From Thalassoroseus pseudoceratinae (lineage in GTDB: Bacteria > Planctomycetota > Planctomycetia > Planctomycetales > Planctomycetaceae), in the NCBI RefSeq assembly GCF_011634775.1, contig NZ_JAALXT010000002.1, positions 496,001-560,000 of the forward strand: a stretch of 64,000 nt of DNA. Reading direction: 5' to 3'. Below the pieces are notes generated by a model, which had not been told where the DNA came from, made no database searches, and saw only the letters and a program-made list of their open reading frames with translations. This document shows, piece after piece, positions 1-8,679 of the stretch (the first letter of the stretch is position 1; each line of letters begins with the position of its first letter). Made by a program: the position numbers and the translations under genes.

Positions 1-510
1 GGGCACGGGCCGATTGAAGGTGACATTGCATGGGGCGGCAACTGGTTTTTTCTATGTAAAGAGATCGGTATCGAGATTGCACAAACAAACATCCGAAAAC
101 TAACAGACCTTGCAGGCTTGGTTCGTCGTTCACTGCGTGCCCAAGACATCACCGGCGAGGGCGGGCAGGAAATCGACCATATCGAGTTTTTCGGCCCTGC
201 GGAAAACGCAAACGCTCATAGCCGTAACTTTGTCTACTGCCCGGGCGGAGCATATGACCGTTCGCCATGCGGCACGGGCACAAGTGCCAAAGTTGCATGT
301 CTCGCCACTGAGGGAGTTCTCAGCCCCGGCGAAGAATGGGTCCAAGAAAGTGTGATCGGAAGCGTGTTTCAGGTCTCTTATCAACGATGTGAAACTGACG
401 GAGTGATTCCAACTGTTGTTGGCGAGGCATACATCTGTGGCAAGGGTGAGCTAATTCAGCAGGACGGCGACCTATTTCGGAATGGAATTCCCTCGGAGGC
501 GTGCGTATGA
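1..510 (+). CDS. 4-hydroxyproline 2-epimerase / proline racemase family (5' truncated by window edge)
   Basis: The frame is open from the first base and ends at a TGA at 508-510, so only the C-terminal ~169 residues are present. The segment DRSPCGTGTSAK carries the second catalytic cysteine of the proline racemase / hydroxyproline epimerase fold, and the N-terminal piece GHGPIEGDIAWGGNWFF is also typical of the family. The family interconverts trans-4-hydroxy-L-proline and cis-4-hydroxy-D-proline in the cytoplasm. The next gene, an FAD D-amino-acid dehydrogenase, starts inside its stop codon (ATGA overlap). That pairing points to hydroxyproline degradation rather than proline racemisation. 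Substrate choice is inferred from context; the first catalytic cysteine lies outside the window. Confidence 0.88.
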   Translation, partial: GHGPIEGDIAWGGNWFFLCKEIGIEIAQTNIRKLTDLAGLVRRSLRAQDITGEGGQEIDHIEFFGPAENANAHSRNFVYCPGGAYDRSPCGTGTSAKVACLATEGVLSPGEEWVQESVIGSVFQVSYQRCETDGVIPTVVGEAYICGKGELIQQDGDLFRNGIPSEACV

Positions 511-1769
511 GTCATCCCGCAAATGGTGACACAGCGATCGTTGTTGGTGGCGGGATCATCGGAATTGCATGTGCCCATTATCTCTCCGAGGCCGGTCTTC
601 AAGTCACAGTCCTTGATCGTGGCAAAATCGCGGGGGCTTGTTCTCATGCGAACTGTGGTTTTATTTGTCCTAGTCATGTTCTACCGCTGACTGAACCAGG
701 GGCCATCAAAGTTGCTTTCAAGTCCTTGTTCAATCGTAAAGCCCCGTTTCGAGTCAAACCGCAATTGAATCCAGCATTCTGGAACTGGATGTGGCAGTTT
801 GCGAGACGTTGTCACCATCGGCAAATGCTAGAATCCGGACGACATTTGAAAGCAATTCTCGATGCCTCGATGTCTGAGTACCGGCGGCTTGTTGTTGAGG
901 AGGAATTTGATTGTGACTGGCAAGAGCGGGGGTTGCTCTACGTCCTTGAAACAGAACATGGCATGCAGGAGTTCGCGAAGACAGACCAAATTCTAAGCAA
1001 CGAGTTCGGCGTGCCAGCTCAACGGATAGATTCCGAGGAATTGAAGACGTTTGAACCAGCACTCAAAACCGGCCTGGCGGGAGCGTTTCACTATCCTCAC
1101 GATACGTCACTAAGGCCGGACTTACTAGCATCGCAATGGTCAGAACGTCTCCGCAAGCGGGGCGTGAAATTCCAAGAGAATTGCCCAGTTCATGGTGTCG
1201 GCTCGAACAACAGTCTCGTGAATCACCTGGCAACATCAACCGGGGAATTGAAAGCCGACTACTATGTTTTTGCCACCGGAGCTTGGAGTCGTCGCCTTTC
1301 ACGGGAACTAAAGTGTTCGATTCCTGTTCAACCCGGCAAAGGGTATTCAGTCACGATGACGCCCCCGAACCCATCACCGGCACATCCGATGCTTTTTCCG
1401 GAACACAAAGTCGGAGTCACGCCATTTGCAGATCGGTATCGGATTGGTTCGATGATGGAGTTTGTTGGTTACGACACATCAATCCCGGAACGCCGCATCT
1501 CTCAACTCCAGTCTTCAGCCGCATCCTATTTGAACACGCCAACATCAAATGACGTCTACGAAACTTGGTATGGGTTTCGCCCAATGACTTGGGACAGTCT
1601 GCCAATCATCGGACGGGTACCGAAGCTGCAAAATGTCTACCTGGCAACAGGACATAACATGCTCGGCATGAGTCTCGCAACGGCAACGGGGCGTATTATT
1701 TCTGAGCTTGTCACTCGTCAAACGCCTCACATTGATCCAGCACCGTTCTCGCCATCACGTTTCAACTAG
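507..1769 (+). CDS. FAD-dependent D-amino-acid (D-hydroxyproline) dehydrogenase, DadA-like
   Basis: This is a protein of about 420 residues with an N-terminal FAD-binding Rossmann motif (IVVGGGIIGIACAHYL, GxGxxG) and the C-terminal FAD contact region YLATGHNMLGMSLATATG seen in DadA/glycine-oxidase-like DAO enzymes. I chose the ATG at 507, which overlaps the upstream TGA as ATGA. A GTG at 501 would add two residues. Translational coupling to the hydroxyproline epimerase suggests it oxidises cis-4-hydroxy-D-proline to the pyrroline carboxylate and passes electrons to a quinone or oxygen. The family is clear; the exact substrate is inferred from the operon. No downstream dehydratase or deaminase follows, so the rest of the pathway lies elsewhere or upstream. 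Confidence 0.88.
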   Translation: MSHPANGDTAIVVGGGIIGIACAHYLSEAGLQVTVLDRGKIAGACSHANCGFICPSHVLPLTEPGAIKVAFKSLFNRKAPFRVKPQLNPAFWNWMWQFARRCHHRQMLESGRHLKAILDASMSEYRRLVVEEEFDCDWQERGLLYVLETEHGMQEFAKTDQILSNEFGVPAQRIDSEELKTFEPALKTGLAGAFHYPHDTSLRPDLLASQWSERLRKRGVKFQENCPVHGVGSNNSLVNHLATSTGELKADYYVFATGAWSRRLSRELKCSIPVQPGKGYSVTMTPPNPSPAHPMLFPEHKVGVTPFADRYRIGSMMEFVGYDTSIPERRISQLQSSAASYLNTPTSNDVYETWYGFRPMTWDSLPIIGRVPKLQNVYLATGHNMLGMSLATATGRIISELVTRQTPHIDPAPFSPSRFN

Positions 1770-1985
1770 TTTTTGATGTGCAACTAACGGACACCGAACA
1801 CCTTCGCAGCTAGCACCCTGTTCAAAGTGCGGCCTGGCGATTCATGTCGATTGGAAGACTGTGTTTCCCTGGATTGTGTGATTCGTGTTATGATCCGTAC
1901 AGATTGGGATCTGCTTACTGGTTGTCGAGAGCCTTCGTAACGCGGGTGGGGTATCAGCCGAACAAATTTTAAAAAGTTTGATGTC

Positions 1986-3722
1986 ATGAACCATATCCTG
2001 ATGGTCTTCAACGCTTGTATTCTGATTGGCTATGTCTGCATTGTTGAAGCGAGTTTGTTCGCTGCCGATTCGATTCGCCGTCCCAATGTCTTGTTTATTG
2101 CGATGGACGACTTGAATGACTGGATTGGCGTGCTGGGAGGACATCCGCAATCATTGACGCCTAACCTAGATCGGCTTGCTCGTGACAGCGTTCTTTTTGA
2201 AAATGCCCATTGCTCTGCTCCAGCTTGTAATCCGTCACGGACAGCGATTTTTACCGGCCGATCCCCACATCGAACTGGTGTTTATAGCAACTTGCAAGGA
2301 ATGCGAGATGTTCTTCCGGATGCAACATTGATCCCCAAGGTGTTCTCGCGGCACAGCTATCATTCGGCAGGTTCGGGCAAGTTGTTGCATTATTTTATTG
2401 ATGCTCCGTCTTGGGACGAGTACTTCCCGGCAGCTAGCACCGAAAATCCATTTCCCCGTACACTTCAGCCGAAATCGCGTCCGGTCAGTCTGCCGCGTGG
2501 CGGCCCATGGCAATACGTCGAAACAGATTGGGGACCGCTCGACGCAACTGATGCCGAAGCCGGTGGCGATTTCCTGGTAGCCAAATGGGTGTCTGAGCAA
2601 CTTCGCAAGCCGCACACTGAGAAGCCGTTCTTCCTTGCATGTGGAATCTATCGTCCGCACGAACCGTGGTTTGTGCCCAAGAAATACTTTCAACCATTTC
2701 CATTAAATTCGATTCAACTACCGCCGGGTTACCGGGTCGACGACCTTACGGATGTGCCGCCAACAGGCCAACGTCACGCCCGCAATCGGTATTTTGAGCA
2801 CATCTTGAAACACAAGCAGTGGAGGAATGCGATTCAAGGCTACTTAGCGTCGATCCATTATGCCGACGCCATGTTAGGAACCGTGCTTGATACACTTCAT
2901 GCGAGCCCACACGCGAGCAACACGATCGTCGTGCTTTGGTCAGATCATGGCTGGCATCTTGGCGAGAAAGAGCATTGGCAGAAGTACACAGCATGGCGAG
3001 CCTGCACTCGTGTCCCGCTGATGATCCGCGTACCGAACGGTGTACCGGGATTGCCGAAAGGGACCACGCCTGCTCGATGTCAGCAGCCGGTCAACTTGCT
3101 TAGCCTGGCACCGACATTGCTTGAACTATGCGGTCTTCCCGCGGAGCGTGTCCATGATGGCCCGAGTTTGGTGCCGCTGCTTGAGAATCCTAAGGCCGAT
3201 TGGTCACACGTCTCAATAACCTACTTGCACGAACGTGGCAGCTACGGACTGAGTGCCAAACGCTATCGCCTCATCCACTATGCTAATGGTGACGAGGAAC
3301 TGTACGATATCGAGAGCGATCCTTATGAGTGGAAGAATTTGGGAAATGACCCGCGTTACGACAGTCAACGAAATCGACTTCGCCAACTTGCACCAACAAA
3401 CTTTGCGGTTGCTCCGAAACCAACGATTGATGCACTGCAAAAACTCGCTTGGCATCCGCTGAAGCCGGGCAAACTTGCCCCGGTTTCTCGGCCAGACGGA
3501 AACCGCTTTGATGTCGTTTTCATTAATCGGTCGGAGCGAACGGTGTCTTTGTGGTGGATGAATCGTGCCGGCGAACCGAAACCATACGGTAAAATTGAAG
3601 TCGGCAAGCAACTTCGCCAGAAGACACGCCCTGGTGCGGTTTGGATGATTCGTGACGATAACGGGAAAAACTTGGGTTACTACCGCGTCGGCGATCGGAC
3701 GGCGAAAGCCATTATCCCGTAG
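1986..3722 (+). CDS. Secreted type I sulfatase (iduronate-2-sulfatase-like)
   Basis: The protein has 578 residues. An N-terminal hydrophobic signal segment (about residues 3-25) precedes NVLFIAMDDLND, the metal-binding start of the alkaline-phosphatase/sulfatase fold. Cys81 lies in CNPSR, which matches the CxPSR signature that is converted to formylglycine by an FGE enzyme. The later SDHGWHLGEKEHWQKYTAWR segment is typical of iduronate-2-sulfatase and choline-sulfatase relatives. The role is probably hydrolysis of sulfate esters on algal or other polysaccharides outside the cytoplasm, a common planctomycete capacity. The C-terminal ~100 residues (after about 480) extend beyond the usual sulfatase core and are unassigned. 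The gene stands alone, with tadA starting 63 bp downstream on the same strand. Confidence 0.93.
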   Translation: MNHILMVFNACILIGYVCIVEASLFAADSIRRPNVLFIAMDDLNDWIGVLGGHPQSLTPNLDRLARDSVLFENAHCSAPACNPSRTAIFTGRSPHRTGVYSNLQGMRDVLPDATLIPKVFSRHSYHSAGSGKLLHYFIDAPSWDEYFPAASTENPFPRTLQPKSRPVSLPRGGPWQYVETDWGPLDATDAEAGGDFLVAKWVSEQLRKPHTEKPFFLACGIYRPHEPWFVPKKYFQPFPLNSIQLPPGYRVDDLTDVPPTGQRHARNRYFEHILKHKQWRNAIQGYLASIHYADAMLGTVLDTLHASPHASNTIVVLWSDHGWHLGEKEHWQKYTAWRACTRVPLMIRVPNGVPGLPKGTTPARCQQPVNLLSLAPTLLELCGLPAERVHDGPSLVPLLENPKADWSHVSITYLHERGSYGLSAKRYRLIHYANGDEELYDIESDPYEWKNLGNDPRYDSQRNRLRQLAPTNFAVAPKPTIDALQKLAWHPLKPGKLAPVSRPDGNRFDVVFINRSERTVSLWWMNRAGEPKPYGKIEVGKQLRQKTRPGAVWMIRDDNGKNLGYYRVGDRTAKAIIP

Positions 3723-3785
3723 TTGTCGGTTATCGACCTCCCAAAGATACGTGCAGAGTTTGAAAGAACTCGCTAGACTTTTCGC

Positions 3786-4274
3786 ATGAACGACTTTCAA
3801 CTCAACCCCCTCAATCCCCACGAGCGATGGATGAGGGCGGCGATGGATCAAGCACAGATTGCCTTCGAGCAGGACGAAGTTCCGGTGGGAGCTGTCATCG
3901 TTCATTCGGATCGCGTGATCGGTGAAGGCTACAATCAACGTGAAACGCTGTGCGACCCAACGGCCCACGCCGAGATGATCGCACTCACGCAGGCGGCTGA
4001 AGAACTTGGATCTTGGCGACTCGAAGATTGCACGCTCTACGTCACTTTGGAACCATGTCCGATGTGTGCGGGTGCGATCTTGCAATCCCGTGTGCCCCGT
4101 GTCGTTTACGGGACAGGCGACCCAAAGGCCGGCGCGTGCGACTCACTTTTCAAGCTGTTGAGTGACTCGCGGCTCAATCATCAGTCGGCAATTCTCAGCG
4201 GGGTGCTACAACATGAATGTGCCGAGATTCTCAGGGCGTTCTTCCGGCAACAGCGGGCACTGGGGAAGAAGTAA
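3786..4274 (+). CDS. tadA: tRNA-specific adenosine-34 deaminase
   Basis: The 162-residue protein is of normal TadA length. It deaminates A34 to inosine in the tRNA-Arg(ACG) wobble position. The zinc/proton-shuttle motif HAE (His61-Glu63) and the PCPMCAGA motif (Cys91, Cys94) are intact, and VPVGAVIV is the usual N-terminal substrate-pocket region. The C-terminal helices are complete. Convergent to it, with only 2 bp between stop codons, is the minus-strand MerR-type regulator. The ATG at 3786 is the natural start. Cytidine or guanine deaminases share the zinc motifs, but the length and the PCPMCAGA context favour TadA. Confidence 0.93.
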   Translation: MNDFQLNPLNPHERWMRAAMDQAQIAFEQDEVPVGAVIVHSDRVIGEGYNQRETLCDPTAHAEMIALTQAAEELGSWRLEDCTLYVTLEPCPMCAGAILQSRVPRVVYGTGDPKAGACDSLFKLLSDSRLNHQSAILSGVLQHECAEILRAFFRQQRALGKK

Positions 4275-4276
4275 CA

Positions 4277-5158
4277 TCACGTCCAAGGCTTCGGCGGATG
4301 CGTTTCGAGGTATTCCGTGAGTTGTTGCATCGAATCACAGTAAATCGCAAAAGGTAATTTGCTGCGAAGGTCCGTACACATGGCGGCACCGCCAACGACG
4401 AGGGGGATCTTGCGTTCGCGTGTCTCATTGGCGATGAGCTGAAACCCCTTCAGGAATGCCGCTTCGTCGGCAATGTGTGAAACACTCAGCCAGAATAGCA
4501 CCGGATCGTGCGTCTTGATTGCATCGCACAAGCTCTCGAATGGCAACGACGTCCCCAATGAGCACGCTCGTAGTCCACGCGTGCGGAGCGTTAACTCAAC
4601 CATGGTGGTCGGGAGAACGTACTGATCGCCTTCGGCTGTACCTCCGATCGCAAGATTCCCGGTGTCAACGGGTGGCAAACTTTGGCGGAACTCATGAAGA
4701 ATTCGTAGAACAATCTGAACGCCCAGTCGCTCCTGATAGACCGCCACATCTCCGCAATCCCACTGTTTCCCGATGTCGCTCATTGCTGGTGCAATGACAT
4801 CATCGAAGATTTGCACAAGTGAATGGCCGCCGAGATACAGGTCCCAAATAACCTGTCGAGCGTACTCTTCTTGACCGGCAACCAGGGCGTTCATGAAATC
4901 GCCGCGTGCTGAAGTGGCAACACGGGTACCTTGGCCGCCGTTCTTCGGCAAACCCAGCACCTGCGGGTCGGCCAGTTCGTGTCCATTCTCACGAATGAAC
5001 GACAACACAGCAGACCGTGGAAGCCGACGGTGTCCGCCAGCAGTGCGAACCGTCTCAATGACGCCCCGGTCACACCACCGTTTCAAGGACGATTCGCTCA
5101 CGCCGATCGCCTGTGCGACTTGCCGGGGTGTCAGATTCTCGCGGACTGGTTGACTCAT
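4277..5158 (-). CDS. MerR-type HTH regulator with degenerate B12-binding (CarH/LitR-like) domains
   Basis: The 293-residue start at MSQPVREN is chosen because the HTH begins right after it and the upstream in-frame extension reads like intergenic DNA. Residues ~8-60 form a MerR helix-turn-helix (LTPRQVAQAIGVSESSLKRW followed by a GGHRRLP wing). Residues ~95-180 resemble the helical B12-binding-2 domain, and ~185-290 resemble the Rossmann cobalamin-binding domain. Two cobalamin contacts of CarH-type photoreceptors look altered. The lower-axial-ligand motif (DxHxxG-like) reads EGDQYVLP with no histidine, and the W-x9-EH motif reads WDCGDVAVYQER with Arg in place of His. This suggests a B12-independent regulator. 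It is divergent from a sigma-70 gene, and direct repeats in the shared upstream region are plausible operators. Confidence 0.82.
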   Translation of the reverse strand: MSQPVRENLTPRQVAQAIGVSESSLKRWCDRGVIETVRTAGGHRRLPRSAVLSFIRENGHELADPQVLGLPKNGGQGTRVATSARGDFMNALVAGQEEYARQVIWDLYLGGHSLVQIFDDVIAPAMSDIGKQWDCGDVAVYQERLGVQIVLRILHEFRQSLPPVDTGNLAIGGTAEGDQYVLPTTMVELTLRTRGLRACSLGTSLPFESLCDAIKTHDPVLFWLSVSHIADEAAFLKGFQLIANETRERKIPLVVGGAAMCTDLRSKLPFAIYCDSMQQLTEYLETHPPKPWT

Positions 5159-5159
5159 T

Positions 5160-5370
5160 GCAATGACCGGTTTGACCGATTCTGGGATCTGCCTTAAGTG
5201 TCTCATGGTACATCGTAGGACATTATTCCCGCCAGCGGCTAGTCGAAAAAGCTGGCAAAACCCAGGTTTTCTGCTCAGATTCGACAAAATGAACGATTTG
5301 ACCGTTTTTGTGTTGACCAGCCGACGGTTGCTGTTACTATTCAGTGAACGATTTGAACGTTTTGGGTGTT
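5160..5370. promoter_or_regulatory. Repeated operator-like sites between the MerR-type regulator and sigma-factor genes
   Basis: Two near-identical direct repeats lie in the divergent intergenic region: TGAACGATTTGACCGTTTTT at 5290-5309 and TGAACGATTTGAACGTTTTG at 5345-5364, 55 bp apart (about five helical turns). A third partial copy of the TTTGACCG core lies near 5173-5180, close to the regulator start. Their position suits operators of the divergent MerR-type regulator acting on itself and on the sigma-factor gene. Binding is inferred from layout only. Confidence 0.5.
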
Positions 5371-5404
5371 TTTGTTCGACGCCATCGCCGCAACCACTTA
5401 CTTC

Positions 5405-6340
5405 ATGAGCCCTGACATGACCAAAACCACGCAACAACTCGACCCAGCGGAAACAAAAGCCGAACAAGAACGACTAAACCGCGAGATTGAGTCCCGAAAG
5501 GTCAGCTATATTGACAGTCCTGACTTCCGGAAGCGGAATGCCGATGCCAAAATTCTTGGCGAGCGTGAGCAGGCCGACTCTCCGAAGAGGCGTCGCAACA
5601 AACGTCCGGACAATATCCCGGCGTACTTTGCGTCGCTCTATGAGACACCGTTGCTGACGGCCGATGAAGAAGCCGATCTTTTTCGGCGGTTTAACTACCT
5701 GAAATATCGAGCGGAGAAACTGCGAATCGGTTTGGTTTCCAAGGGGTACGATGCCGACGTCATTTGGCAGATCGACTCTTTGATGGCGTCCGCTCACGAA
5801 GTTTGGAACGAGCTGGTTCAAGCGAATCTTCGTTTGGTGGTGTCGATCGCGCGTCGATTCGTCGACAACGCACACACGTTCGACGATTTGGTTTCGGACG
5901 GGCAAGTTGCCTTAATGAATGCGATCGAAAAGTTTGACTACACACGCGGGTTCCGCTTCAGCACATACGCCACCCATGCGATTCAGCGGACCTACTACCG
6001 ACGAATCAAAAAGAAGCAACGCGAAAGCGTTCGATTGTTACACGCTTCAACCGACTTGATGGAGGAGATGCCCGACGATTCGGACTCAGTCGAGGAAGAA
6101 CACGCCGACATGACGCAAATTCGAAATCTGCATGCCCTGATTAGCAGCGAACTCGATGAGCGTGAACAACTCATTCTGTGTGCACGATACGGTCTGGGTG
6201 ATGAAATGGAGTCGGCGACACTGCGAGCGATCGGCCAACGCTTGGGGATTAGCAAAGAGCGAGTTCGGCAAATCCAGATTCGGGCGATCGAGAAACTCCA
6301 AGAACAATTCCATTCAACAGGCAATACCGTGACGGCGTAA
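5405..6340 (+). CDS. Sigma-70 family RNA polymerase sigma factor
   Basis: A protein of about 311 residues. It has a charged N-terminal extension, a region 1.2-like segment (TADEEADLFRRFNYLKYRAE), region 2 (LRLVVSIARRF, DDLVSDGQVALMNAIEKFDY, RGFRFSTYATHAI) and region 4 (LDEREQLILCARYGLG and ERVRQIQIRAIEKL, the -35 recognition helix). Region 3 is abbreviated, so it resembles the group 2/3 stress-type sigma factors common in planctomycetes rather than RpoD. I chose the ATG at 5405, because a GTG at 5366 would start inside the second operator-like repeat. It is divergent from, and probably controlled by, the neighbouring MerR-type regulator. Its regulon is unknown. Confidence 0.9.
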   Translation: MSPDMTKTTQQLDPAETKAEQERLNREIESRKVSYIDSPDFRKRNADAKILGEREQADSPKRRRNKRPDNIPAYFASLYETPLLTADEEADLFRRFNYLKYRAEKLRIGLVSKGYDADVIWQIDSLMASAHEVWNELVQANLRLVVSIARRFVDNAHTFDDLVSDGQVALMNAIEKFDYTRGFRFSTYATHAIQRTYYRRIKKKQRESVRLLHASTDLMEEMPDDSDSVEEEHADMTQIRNLHALISSELDEREQLILCARYGLGDEMESATLRAIGQRLGISKERVRQIQIRAIEKLQEQFHSTGNTVTA

Positions 6341-6532
6341 ACAGAGGGACTGCACCTGGAACTGTTGAAAGTTTACGTATTAGAGAAACCTTGCGATCGG
6401 GCTTTGGCTTGGTTGCAAAAAAACGCCATTGTCGGATTGCTACATCCGACCGGGTCCCGATTCGAGTGATACGGTTGTCGTGTAATGGAGATCGCGTTGC
6501 ACGTTCGCCCCAATCGAATTAGGAAATCCCGC

Positions 6533-7078
6533 ATGCCGTCGTTACGAATCGCTCTTTCCACACTCCTGCTTGCACCGTCGCTTTGTGGAGTCGTGCTTGC
6601 GGACGGACATCAATTGCCCGCCAACTCGATCGTTCCGGTGCCGGAACCAACAGTCGGGGACAACGCTGTCGAGTATGCTCCTCCGCCGGTGATGCCGACT
6701 CCGGTGGAATCTCACGATCCGCATGGCAACACGTATACGCCGTCGCAGCCACAAGCTTGGACAACAGTTCCGCCGCCGGGAACACTCGGCCAAACGTACG
6801 CTCGCCCATCGGCTTTGATTCCCCGCGATGAACATCCTCGAACCGCTCGCATCGAAATTGAAGGTGTTCGTGCGAAGTATGTAGATGTTGTCGGGCTTGT
6901 CGATTTCGAAGGGTTCCGGGACCGTGATGGCGTTTGGCACTTCAAAAGCAAACGTCCGCTCACGCCAGGGGTTCCGCACATCTACGAAGTGATTGCTTAC
7001 GATGGTGAGCAAGGCGTGGAAGAAAATTCCCGGGTTGTCCGCATGATCCCCGGACGAATCGTGACGCTGTCTTATTGA
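6533..7078 (+). CDS. Secreted proline-rich protein with TIGR03000-like C-terminus
   Basis: A protein of about 181 residues starting at MPSLRIALST. An ATG at 6485 would add 16 residues ahead of the signal peptide. Residues 1-22 look like a Sec signal peptide ending near VLADGH. Residues ~25-95 are proline-rich and low in complexity. The last ~80 residues form a compact beta-rich module ending GVPHIYEVIAYDGEQG...IVTLSY, which resembles the small TIGR03000-type domain found repeatedly in planctomycete envelope proteins. No catalytic motif is visible. It sits alone between the sigma factor and pgi. A role in the periplasm or cell surface is inferred from the signal peptide only. Confidence 0.7.
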   Translation: MPSLRIALSTLLLAPSLCGVVLADGHQLPANSIVPVPEPTVGDNAVEYAPPPVMPTPVESHDPHGNTYTPSQPQAWTTVPPPGTLGQTYARPSALIPRDEHPRTARIEIEGVRAKYVDVVGLVDFEGFRDRDGVWHFKSKRPLTPGVPHIYEVIAYDGEQGVEENSRVVRMIPGRIVTLSY

Positions 7079-7178
7079 GTTGCAGGATTGGTAACGATCG
7101 ACGGAGCCTGAGAATTCGGGCGGCTGACTACATTCAACGGTGCGGCACGGTTACAATGCGACGCGCTATTGAATAGCA

Positions 7179-7204
7179 ATTCAAGTAGCAACCTCTACTT
7201 GAAT
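7179..7204. promoter_or_regulatory. Perfect inverted repeat upstream of pgi
   Basis: ATTCAAGTAG at 7179-7188 and CTACTTGAAT at 7195-7204 form a perfect 10-bp inverted repeat with a 6-nt spacer, 42 bp before the pgi start. There is no T-run on either side, so it is more likely an operator or a 5'-UTR hairpin than a terminator. Confidence 0.35.
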
Positions 7205-7245
7205 GACAAATTCCGCTGACCGAATATTTCCTACGAGAGAGACCC

Positions 7246-8664
7246 ATGCTCCGTTACGATGCATCTGATGCACTCAAGGTGTTGTCGGAAGATCAAGTCC
7301 GTGATGCTCAAAATCAGCTTCTTGAGAAACGGACGGAAGTGTTCCGCGATGCAGAGTTGTGGGCGGAGAAAGGTCAGCAAGCCGAGGCGGAAACCGGTAA
7401 GTCGCCACTCGACGCCGGTTTCCTGATGTGGCCGAAGAATCAGCTCGATGAATACGAAGCGAACGGGAACGGTTCGCTCGTGGGCCAAATTCAGCAGGCC
7501 GCCGCGGCGATTCAAGCGGAAGCCGATCGGTTTGTTGTTTTGGGAATCGGCGGATCGTACATGGGAGCGCGGGCGATGTTCGAATCGCTTTGCGTGCCGT
7601 ACCACAACGAGTTGCCCAGTTCCGCCCGTCAGGATGGCGGAACGACGATTCCACGGATCTATTTCGAGGGCAACAATCTCGATAACGATACGACATCCGG
7701 GTTGCTCGACCTGTTGAAGGCGACCTGTCAGGATTCGTCGGATCGCGACCAACGATGGGCGTTGTCCGTGATCAGCAAATCCGGCGGGACGCTCGAAACC
7801 GCAGTGGCATTCCGCTTGTTCCGTCAAGCACTCGAAAACTATTACGGAGCAGATTCCGAGGAGAGTCGGAAGTTTGTCATTCCGATCACTGGCGAGTCCG
7901 GCAAGCTGCGGAACCTTTCCAACGAGCGTGGCTATCCGACGATTTTCCCTATTCCGGATGGCATCGGTGGGCGTTTCTCCGTGTTGACGGCAGTCGGCCT
8001 GGTTCCGGCGGCAGTCATGGGAATTGACTTGGTCGAACTGCTTCGCGGGGCGGCCGACATCACGGAACAATTCCGCACGGCGGACGCGAACGAAAATCCC
8101 GTCTTGGATTATACGGCGGTCTGTCACGTTGCGGAAAAACAAGGGCTGCTCACGCGGGTGTTGTCCACGTGGGGTGCACGGTTGGAGTCGGTCGGATTGT
8201 GGTACGATCAGTTGCTGGCGGAGAGTCTTGGGAAGGAAGATCGAGGGGCATTGCCACTCACGGTGGTCAACACGCGAGACCTGCACAGTCGTGGGCAACA
8301 GCATCAAGAAGGGACTCCCGACAAGCTGTTCACGAATCTGATCGTCGAAGAGCCAAGTTCGGAGTCGCTAGCACTTCCAGAGGCGTCGCGGAACGAGGAC
8401 GACCTCAATCAGCACGCCGGAAAAACGATGCCTCGGTTCCTGCGGGCTGCGATCGAGGGCACGAATCAGGCATACCGCGAGGTCAAGCGACCGACGGCCG
8501 ATTTGATTCTGCCGAAATTGGATGCCTACCACCTTGGGCAAACATTCCAAATGCTGATGCTTGCGACGGTGCTCGAAGGGCAACTCATCGACATCAACCC
8601 GTACGGACAACCGGGGGTCGAGGCGTACAAAAAGTTCATGAAAGAGAATCTGCAAGGCGAATAA
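7246..8664 (+). CDS. pgi: Glucose-6-phosphate isomerase
   Basis: The 472-residue protein is of the shorter, Bacillus-type Pgi class. It interconverts glucose-6-phosphate and fructose-6-phosphate. Visible SIS-fold motifs include VLGIGGSYMGARAMFESL (phosphate loop), SVISKSGGTLETA (serine/threonine-rich sugar-phosphate loop), GRFSVLTAVGLVPAAVMGID, and HSRGQQHQEG, which matches the family region with the ring-opening His. The start ATG is followed directly by conserved sequence. The gene is monocistronic; the convergent minus-strand protease gene ends 16 bp downstream. An inverted repeat lies in its leader. Confidence 0.93.
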   Translation: MLRYDASDALKVLSEDQVRDAQNQLLEKRTEVFRDAELWAEKGQQAEAETGKSPLDAGFLMWPKNQLDEYEANGNGSLVGQIQQAAAAIQAEADRFVVLGIGGSYMGARAMFESLCVPYHNELPSSARQDGGTTIPRIYFEGNNLDNDTTSGLLDLLKATCQDSSDRDQRWALSVISKSGGTLETAVAFRLFRQALENYYGADSEESRKFVIPITGESGKLRNLSNERGYPTIFPIPDGIGGRFSVLTAVGLVPAAVMGIDLVELLRGAADITEQFRTADANENPVLDYTAVCHVAEKQGLLTRVLSTWGARLESVGLWYDQLLAESLGKEDRGALPLTVVNTRDLHSRGQQHQEGTPDKLFTNLIVEEPSSESLALPEASRNEDDLNQHAGKTMPRFLRAAIEGTNQAYREVKRPTADLILPKLDAYHLGQTFQMLMLATVLEGQLIDINPYGQPGVEAYKKFMKENLQGE

Positions 8665-8679
8665 CGCGAGGTTAACCGA

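Noticed and set aside
3213-4085. 290-codon minus-strand frame
   Set aside because: Antisense across the end of the sulfatase and most of tadA; no protein family features.
5366-5404. GTG start for the sigma factor
   Set aside because: It falls inside an operator-like repeat and adds residues with no family similarity; the ATG at 5405 fits better.
7231-8307. 358-codon minus-strand frame
   Set aside because: Antisense to pgi, whose motifs are intact; no domain or start signal.
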